The notes beneath the pieces are model-generated. The model saw nothing but the letters and a program-made list of their open reading frames with translations, was not told where the DNA came from and made no database searches. Position numbers and translations under genes: made by a program. Below are positions 61,534 to 64,000 of a stretch of 64,000 nucleotides of DNA, piece after piece. The stretch comes from Candidatus Fluviicola riflensis (GTDB lineage Bacteria; Bacteroidota; Bacteroidia; Flavobacteriales_D; Crocinitomicaceae). Numbering within the stretch: the first letter of the stretch is position 1; each line of letters starts with the position of its first letter. The stretch lies in assembly GCA_002243285.1 (NCBI GenBank), contig CP022585.1, positions 2,530,641 to 2,594,640 of the forward strand, read 5' to 3'.

Positions 61534-62049
61534 CTATTCCTTAAACCAACCGGAATACATCACATAATTATTGGCGATGCGCTGTACTTCGCCAGCGAAT
61601 AGTTCCGGTGAAAGCGTTTTTACTTTTTTGGCGGGAATTCCGGCATAAATACTCCAGGATTCAACGCGTGTATTTTCCAGTAATACAGCCCCTGCCGCAA
61701 TAATACAATTTGCTTCGATGTAACAATTATCCATCACAATGGCGCCCATTCCAATGAGCACATTGTCTTCAACAGTACAGCCGTGGACCAGCGCATTATG
61801 TCCAACCGAAACATTGTTTCCCAAAACCGTTTTGGTTTTTTCGTAGGTGCAATGAATCACCGCGCCGTCCTGGATATTGACCTGGTTTCCCATGCGAATG
61901 GAATTTACATCACCGCGTATGACAGCGTTGAACCACACCGAACAACGATCACCCATGATCACATCACCCACCACTGTTGCGTTTTCTGCCAACCAAACGT
62001 CAGCACCAAATTGAGGTTCGATTCCCCTGCACGATTTCACAAGCGCCAT
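61534..62049 (-). CDS. Gamma carbonic anhydrase family protein
   Basis: This 171-residue protein (ATG 62049; an upstream TTG is rejected) is a left-handed beta-helix hexapeptide-repeat protein. Its zinc ligands H66 (AVIHCTYE), H84 and H89 (SVGHNALVHG) are all present in the family spacing. A C-terminal helix (SPELFAGEVQRIANNYVMY) fits the trimer. Relatives reversibly hydrate CO2 or are inactive paralogues; the metal site here is complete. It lies alone between the tandem-repeat gene and the lipoprotein at 62212. Confidence 0.92.
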   Translation of the reverse strand: MALVKSCRGIEPQFGADVWLAENATVVGDVIMGDRCSVWFNAVIRGDVNSIRMGNQVNIQDGAVIHCTYEKTKTVLGNNVSVGHNALVHGCTVEDNVLIGMGAIVMDNCYIEANCIIAAGAVLLENTRVESWSIYAGIPAKKVKTLSPELFAGEVQRIANNYVMYSGWFKE

Positions 62050-62089
62050 TTGTTGTTTTTTAGAATCTAAAATTACCAATCCTGAAGGA

Positions 62090-62155
62090 GAATTATCAAT
62101 TATGAATGATTAATTATCAAGTGGGCCTACTTCACTTTATAATTCATAATTAAAT
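62090..62155. repeat. Dispersed inverted repeat, AATTATGAATTATCAA family, copy 3
   Basis: Left arm about 62090-62121 (AATTATCAATTATGAATGATT...) and right arm about 62130-62155 (CACTTTATAATTCATAATTA...) share the same core. It lies between the carbonic anhydrase and the lipoprotein gene. Copies 1 and 2 are at 150-245 and 33721-33779. Confidence 0.6.
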
Positions 62156-62165
62156 TGTAACCTCG

Positions 62166-62194
62166 TTGATTTCGCGCCGTATATGCGAAATCAA
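62166..62194. promoter_or_regulatory. 10-bp inverted repeat in front of 62212-62676
   Basis: TTGATTTCGC (62166-62175) and GCGAAATCAA (62185-62194) are perfect mirror arms around nine bases. They end 17 bases before the ATG. It may be an operator or a leader hairpin for the small lipoprotein. Confidence 0.5.
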
Positions 62195-62211
62195 TACCTG
62201 GATGTTACATT

Positions 62212-62676
62212 ATGAGAAAAACAAACAAACTTCTGGCGATTATACTGATACCTACCCTGCTTGTACAATCGTGCGTAGTTTCCGGACCCAAATACACACG
62301 CGTGGAAAAGGTAATGGAACTCAGTCCCGGAATGAGTTTGCAAACGGTAAATGCCAAACTGGGCATCAAACCTTACGATATTTACATCTACGATTCCACG
62401 GGTAACCATTCCTACATTTACAAGTACCGCACCACTGACAGAAAAACGGTTCCTTTCCTGCTGAAAGATACCAACGGCCGAAAATCGTTGGGTAAATACA
62501 TGGACCTGGTTGCATATTATGATTCAACCAATATTGCTTACCGCTTCGAATCGAAACCAACCGATTCCAAACTGGATGAAAAACGGCTGAATGTGAATAC
62601 AATCGTTACCATTATTACGGTGATTGTGCCAACGGTGCTGGTTTATTTGGGAATACAGAAAGAACAAAGCGAATAA
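62212..62676 (+). CDS. Small lipoprotein with C-terminal membrane helix
   Basis: This 154-residue lipoprotein has the lipobox TLLVQSCVVSGP. The middle has VMELSPGMSLQTVNAKLGIKPY, which recalls the SmpA/BamE-type beginning (x-L-x-x-G-M-x-x-x-x-V-x-x-x-L-G), but the remainder does not follow BamE. The last 25 residues are a hydrophobic helix (TIVTIITVIVPTVLVYLGI). This double anchoring (lipid and helix) is unusual. Its transcript converges on oxyR. Role unknown. Confidence 0.65.
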   Translation: MRKTNKLLAIILIPTLLVQSCVVSGPKYTRVEKVMELSPGMSLQTVNAKLGIKPYDIYIYDSTGNHSYIYKYRTTDRKTVPFLLKDTNGRKSLGKYMDLVAYYDSTNIAYRFESKPTDSKLDEKRLNVNTIVTIITVIVPTVLVYLGIQKEQSE

Positions 62677-62679
62677 AGA

Positions 62680-62729
62680 ATTGGAAATAGTAGGGGGCAA
62701 CTCGCGAGTCGCCCCCTACTATTTCCAAT
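62680..62729. terminator. Long palindrome at the oxyR stop, bidirectional terminator
   Basis: A 19-bp perfect stem (62680-62698 with 62711-62729) encloses the inner palindrome ACTCGCGAGT, giving about 50 bases of near-perfect symmetry. It spans the end of oxyR (stop at 62719) and comes just after the plus-strand lipoprotein stop (62676). Confidence 0.8.
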
Positions 62730-63642
62730 TCAACAACTCCATCTCAGCAGAAACCGCCGAAGCATAGCGCAATTGCAGTGAACGAATGATTTTTTCCATG
62801 GCGCCCCAATTCGAATGACGGTAAGCACTCAGCGCAATGATTGATCTTCCTGGTGAATGTCCTGCCTCGTTTACAATCCGTTTAAAAGAACCGGTTTTAT
62901 CCGGAAACGTACGCTTATAATTTTCGGGAATGAGTGTATACCCGGTGTTGGCATCTACCATGCGCATGAGCATATCCAGATTTCCTCCGGCGTAATTCCA
63001 GTCGTCTGATTGCTGATCGGCCAGCGAACAGAAATGCATCATCTGGGTGCGAAGGCAATTTCCTTTTGTCAGCAACCACGGGTGCAGTTCCTGTAATTCG
63101 TTAACAGTAATTCGATCATAATTCCAATCGTTGAGATACGCCACAATTTCTTCACTGTAAAGTGGAATGGTTCGCCATTTGGTTGTTTCTACCGGCCCGG
63201 CAAGAATGGCTAAATCAATTTTACGCGTTTCCAGTGCCTCCAATAATTCTTCCGTTCGATATTCCTCGATGTGCAACTTGGTTGTTGGTAGTACTTGTTG
63301 CCATTCGGCGAAAGAATCCTGCAACATGTAACAGGCAATTGTCGGAATAATTCCTACACGTAAACGATCCTGATAGGTTCCTGCAAACTGTGTGGTAAGT
63401 GTTGAAACAGCTTCCAGTTCTCCCTGAATCTGACGAAGAATCGGAATGAGTTCCTGCCCGAAATCAGTCAACTCCAACGGCGAAGCATCACGTTGAAAAA
63501 TCACGAACCCCAACTGCTCTTCCGCTTTTTTGATTTGCATGGAAAGCGTAGGCTGAGTGACAAAACAATTTGCCGCTGCCTTACTAAAACTTCCTGTTTC
63601 GGCCAATGCCAGGATATAAGCGAGTTGCTGAGTGGAAACCAT
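62719..63642 (-). CDS. oxyR: LysR-type hydrogen-peroxide regulator OxyR
   Basis: This 307-residue regulator has an N-terminal LysR-type winged helix-turn-helix (about 1-60, SFSKAAANCFVTQPTLSMQI). The C-terminal effector domain has the redox pair C196 and C205 (CLRTQMMHFC), nine residues apart as in E. coli C199/C208. This makes peroxide sensing through disulfide formation likely. It is divergent from dps, a classical OxyR target, with 85 bases between the two start codons. The short AT-rich spacer probably holds its own operator. Confidence 0.92.
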   Translation of the reverse strand: MVSTQQLAYILALAETGSFSKAAANCFVTQPTLSMQIKKAEEQLGFVIFQRDASPLELTDFGQELIPILRQIQGELEAVSTLTTQFAGTYQDRLRVGIIPTIACYMLQDSFAEWQQVLPTTKLHIEEYRTEELLEALETRKIDLAILAGPVETTKWRTIPLYSEEIVAYLNDWNYDRITVNELQELHPWLLTKGNCLRTQMMHFCSLADQQSDDWNYAGGNLDMLMRMVDANTGYTLIPENYKRTFPDKTGSFKRIVNEAGHSPGRSIIALSAYRHSNWGAMEKIIRSLQLRYASAVSAEMELLNWK

Positions 63643-63700
63643 ATCAATATTACTTATCGAAATATAAAATTAATCAATAATATTTATAACAGAGCACTCG
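63643..63700. promoter_or_regulatory. oxyR-dps spacer, likely OxyR operator region
   Basis: This AT-rich spacer contains ATCAATATTACTTATCGAAA and similar tracts with short mirror elements (ATCAAT, ATTGAT). The exact E. coli OxyR site pattern (ATAG-n7-CTAT) is not seen. A divergent promoter region under OxyR control is inferred from the gene pair. Confidence 0.35.
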
Positions 63701-63708
63701 TATCTTTG
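63701..63708 (+). promoter_or_regulatory. -7 promoter element of dps
   Basis: TATCTTTG is a full TAnnTTTG match and lies 19 bases before the dps ATG. No good -33 TTG is seen, consistent with activation by OxyR. Confidence 0.5.
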
Positions 63709-63727
63709 TACGCAAAAAACAACGACG

Positions 63728-64000
63728 ATGGAAACTCAAACAGCATATATCACACAACTCAACAGATTATTGGCCACGTACCAGATCCATTACCAGAATA
63801 TCCGTGCATTGCACTGGAATATTAAGGGCTCTCATTTTTTTGAATTGCATTTGAAATACGAAGAATTGTACACGCGTACACTAGTGATCATTGACGATTT
63901 GGCCGAACGGATTCTCACCCTTGGATCAGCACCGCTTCACCGCTTTGCAGATTACCTGCGCGAGAGCAGCATTGCCGAAAATGAAACCATTTCTGACGGT
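63728..64000 (+). CDS. dps: DNA-protection ferritin-like protein Dps (partial)
   Basis: The first 91 codons of a Dps family protein; it runs past the right edge. It starts METQTAYITQLNRLLATYQI. The ferroxidase ligands are in place: H29 (LHWNIKG), H41 (FFELHL), E45, D56 and E60 (IIDDLAE), in the E. coli Dps spacing (12, 4, 11 and 4 residues). Dps dodecamers oxidise and store iron using peroxide and protect DNA. It is divergent from oxyR, with a TAnnTTTG box upstream. Confidence 0.93.
   Translation, partial: METQTAYITQLNRLLATYQIHYQNIRALHWNIKGSHFFELHLKYEELYTRTLVIIDDLAERILTLGSAPLHRFADYLRESSIAENETISDG

Noticed and set aside
61580..61605. Copy of the TTCGCCAGCGAATAG hairpin sequence inside the carbonic anhydrase gene
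   Set aside because: About 16 bases match the inner hairpin at 47864-47881, but it encodes normal C-terminal residues and has no arms; probably chance.

Overview
The window is a chromosomal piece of a Bacteroidota bacterium, most likely order Flavobacteriales (a Crocinitomicaceae/Fluviicola-like lineage would fit; the family is a guess). Evidence: many secreted proteins carry type IX secretion (T9SS) C-terminal sorting domains. The conserved bamD-rpoZ-coaBC-porD-recN block is present. The recurring families (DUF4290 beside murA, DUF4835, DUF4476, DUF4377, DUF4382, Y_Y_Y/LytTR signalling) are Bacteroidota-typical. Several genes have the -7 promoter motif TAnnTTTG. No rRNA, prophage, insertion sequence, CRISPR array or complete mobile element is visible.

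Layout. 1-2000: tip of an MFS-like transporter and a T9SS-exported beta-propeller protein. 2011-34804: about 34 genes, all on the minus strand. They include two outer-membrane barrels, fabI, an MBL hydrolase, DUF423, recN-porD-coaBC-rpoZ-bamD, a patatin, an M23/LysM peptidase, and an operon of nrnA with two FKBP lipoproteins. Further on are dapA, a RidA-like gene, LysE/thioesterase/PhyH genes, ligA, prmC, a TlpA thioredoxin, DUF4290-murA, a CotH/lamin-tail T9SS protein and a glycine-rich lipoprotein. 35192-47712: mixed strands, with a SWEET/YgjV-like membrane protein, a candidate contractile-injection effector with a His-Cys dyad, a DEAD-box helicase, a GNAT-nitrilase fusion, a cold-shock protein, two more T9SS cargos, one CAT-anticodon tRNA and ctaA. 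47971-59424: two two-component systems ending in LytTR regulators, flanking a large PKD protein with a type B sorting domain. 59611-61439: a short T9SS protein and a tandem-repeat surface protein. 61534-64000: gamma carbonic anhydrase, a small lipoprotein and the divergent oxyR/dps pair.

How it fits together. Much of the window serves the envelope: outer-membrane assembly (bamD), T9SS (porD and six recognisable cargos), folding lipoproteins and wall synthesis (murA, dapA, M23). The rest is housekeeping (DNA repair and ligation, CoA, heme A, fatty acids) and oxidative stress (oxyR, dps).

The least explained parts are the intergenic DNA and one small protein. Intergenic spacers hold at least five families of dispersed inverted repeats, including a two-palindrome module whose 43-base pitch is kept between two copies, and a roughly 150-base foldback. 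The small protein at 35591-36460 joins an N-terminal motif recalled from contractile-injection cargo to a caspase-like His...Cys arrangement and is the best candidate for something new.
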